A DNA stretch of 7,032 nt from an uncultured euryarchaeote (GTDB lineage Archaea > Thermoplasmatota > Poseidoniia > Poseidoniales > Poseidoniaceae): positions 1 through 7,032 of the forward strand of contig CALBJF010000177.1 of NCBI GenBank assembly GCA_937892665.1, given 5' to 3'. The position numbers were made by a program, and so were the translations under genes. The notes under the pieces were generated by a model, which saw only the letters and a program-made list of their open reading frames with translations, made no database searches and had not been told where the DNA came from. Of the stretch, positions 6,298 through 7,032 are shown one piece after another. The stretch's first letter is position 1. Each line of letters begins with the position of its first letter.

Positions 6298-6333
6298 GGG
6301 TGATGCAGAGTTCAGGCTCTGCATCTCCCTTTT
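6298..6333 (+). terminator. Long hairpin (9 bp plus 3 bp across one mismatch) followed by TTTT, possible transcript 3' end
   Basis: GATGCAGAG (6302-6310), loop TTCAGG and CTCTGCATC (6317-6325) pair perfectly. GGG (6298-6300) and CCC (6327-6329) extend the stem across a single T-T mismatch. A short T-tract (6330-6333) and a pyrimidine-rich TTTTCCTTC run follow. The arrangement resembles an intrinsic terminator between the 82-residue gene and the glycosyltransferase. Archaeal termination relies mainly on T-runs and this one is short, so RNA processing or stability is an alternative. Confidence 0.5.
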
Positions 6334-6347
6334 CCTTCAAAAAACCC

Positions 6348-6388
6348 TAAAAATACAATTATGACTATATATGCAATATTGGCGAGGG
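6348..6388 (+). promoter_or_regulatory. Promoter region of the glycosyltransferase gene
   Basis: Two TATA-like elements are present. TAAAAATA (6348-6355) would give a leader of roughly 15-20 nt that includes GAGGG (6384-6388), a partial Shine-Dalgarno 7 nt before the ATG. TATATAT (6366-6372) lies 24-30 nt before the ATG and would give a leaderless transcript. Sequence alone does not decide which is used. Confidence 0.5.
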
Positions 6389-6395
6389 TTTGTTA

Positions 6396-7032
6396 ATGGG
6401 CAAAGATGATTCGGCCTCTCGCATCATTGCGGGTATGCCGATGTACAACGAAGAAGAGACCATCGGTACTGTCGTAACAATGGCTCTTCGACACGTGGAT
6501 GAAGTCATCTGTATCGATGATGGATCTTCTGATTCAAGTGCCCGTATCGCCGAAGCCTGTGGAGCGACTGTTATTCGACATCGAAGCAACCAAGGCTACG
6601 GATCTGCACTGAAAACGCTCTTTCAAACAACAAGTACTCGGGATGCGGATGTCCTTGTTGTCCTCGATTCAGATGGGCAACATGATACCACAGACATTCC
6701 GAAATTGATTCAACCAATTCTTGATGAAGAGGCTGACTTCACAATAGGATCGAGATTCGTCGAGGGTGGTGAAGGGAATTCAATGCCTGCATATCGACGC
6801 TTGGGAATCAAGGTCATTACGGCTGCAAGCAATCTAACCAGTGATTTAGGGATTAAAGACACTCAATCTGGATTCCGAGCCTTTTCAAGAACTGCAATTG
6901 AGCGACTACGATTTGATGCGGATGGGATGGAATTGTCGCTGGAAATGCTTGAAGATGCGAAAGAAAAGCAACTCGTTATCCAAGAAGTACCAACTATCAT
7001 TCGATATGATGTCCCAAAGGGATCAAACTTCA
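6396..7032 (+). CDS. GT2 glycosyltransferase, dolichol-phosphate mannose synthase-like, 3' end outside window
   Basis: The first 212 residues are present and open to the window edge. The GT-A fold of family 2 is clear: N-terminal strand IIAGMPMYNEEETIG (10-24), CIDDGSSD (39-46) for nucleotide binding, and LDSDGQHD (90-97) with the metal-binding DxD. IGSRF (117-121), RRLG (134-137), DTQSGFRAFSR (155-165) and the EVP..IRYDVPKGSN region (197-211) are typical of the DPM1/DpmA group. Such enzymes move a sugar from a nucleotide donor to a polyprenyl phosphate at the cytoplasmic face of the membrane, for N-glycosylation or glycolipid synthesis. Any C-terminal membrane helices or further domains would lie beyond the window. 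ATG 6396 is used; the upstream TTG at 6390 would add only two residues. The exact sugar and lipid acceptor are unknown. Confidence 0.92.
   Translation, partial: MGKDDSASRIIAGMPMYNEEETIGTVVTMALRHVDEVICIDDGSSDSSARIAEACGATVIRHRSNQGYGSALKTLFQTTSTRDADVLVVLDSDGQHDTTDIPKLIQPILDEEADFTIGSRFVEGGEGNSMPAYRRLGIKVITAASNLTSDLGIKDTQSGFRAFSRTAIERLRFDADGMELSLEMLEDAKEKQLVIQEVPTIIRYDVPKGSNF

Noticed and set aside
6271..6330. Hairpin pair as a tRNA or a C/D box sRNA
   Set aside because: There is no cloverleaf, anticodon arm or T-loop consensus. GTGATGC resembles box C, but no matching box D lies at a suitable distance.

Overview
The window looks like chromosomal DNA from an uncultured planktonic euryarchaeon, most likely Marine Group II (Poseidoniales). 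This is inferred from gene content, Shine-Dalgarno sequences close to GGAGGTGA, TATA-like promoter elements, short gene spacing and a large Asp-rich secreted protein with thrombospondin-3/MopE-type repeats. The lineage is not proven from sequence alone. I see no mobile element, CRISPR array, tRNA or rRNA.

Left block (1-2606), all on the minus strand and read right to left. It starts with an extended-SDR nucleotide-sugar epimerase (2606-1662). A membrane-anchored thioredoxin-fold protein with a CGYC centre follows (1597-899), then a VKOR-family disulfide-generating membrane protein (902-294) that overlaps it by ATGA. Last is the 5' part of a second membrane-anchored exported protein (289 to beyond the window edge). 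That protein has no ATG, GTG or TTG at its 5' end and appears to start at CTG behind a good Shine-Dalgarno. The last three genes look like an extracytoplasmic thiol-oxidation module: VKOR makes disulfides at the membrane, the thioredoxin protein passes them on, and the third protein (conserved-looking Cys/His segment) is probably a partner or client.

Centre (2607-5955). A 64-bp divergent intergenic region separates the minus-strand block from a 1094-residue plus-strand protein. This is a secreted kexin/furin-type (S8B) subtilase with a signal peptide, propeptide, catalytic domain, P domain, three 94-residue acidic supra-repeats predicted to bind calcium, one transmembrane helix and a short cytoplasmic tail. 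Acidic residues that make furin specific for basic residues are largely conserved. Outside the membrane helix it has twelve cysteines that fall into six local pairs, so it is a plausible client of the neighbouring disulfide module.

Right block (5956-7032), plus strand. An 82-residue protein of unknown function (6002-6250) is followed by a 145-bp intergenic region with two strong hairpins and a TATA-type promoter. The 5' part of a GT2 glycosyltransferase of the dolichol-phosphate mannose synthase type (6396 to beyond the window edge) comes last. The glycosyltransferase and the epimerase at the other end suggest surface glycan or glycolipid synthesis, so the window as a whole is about building and processing the cell exterior.
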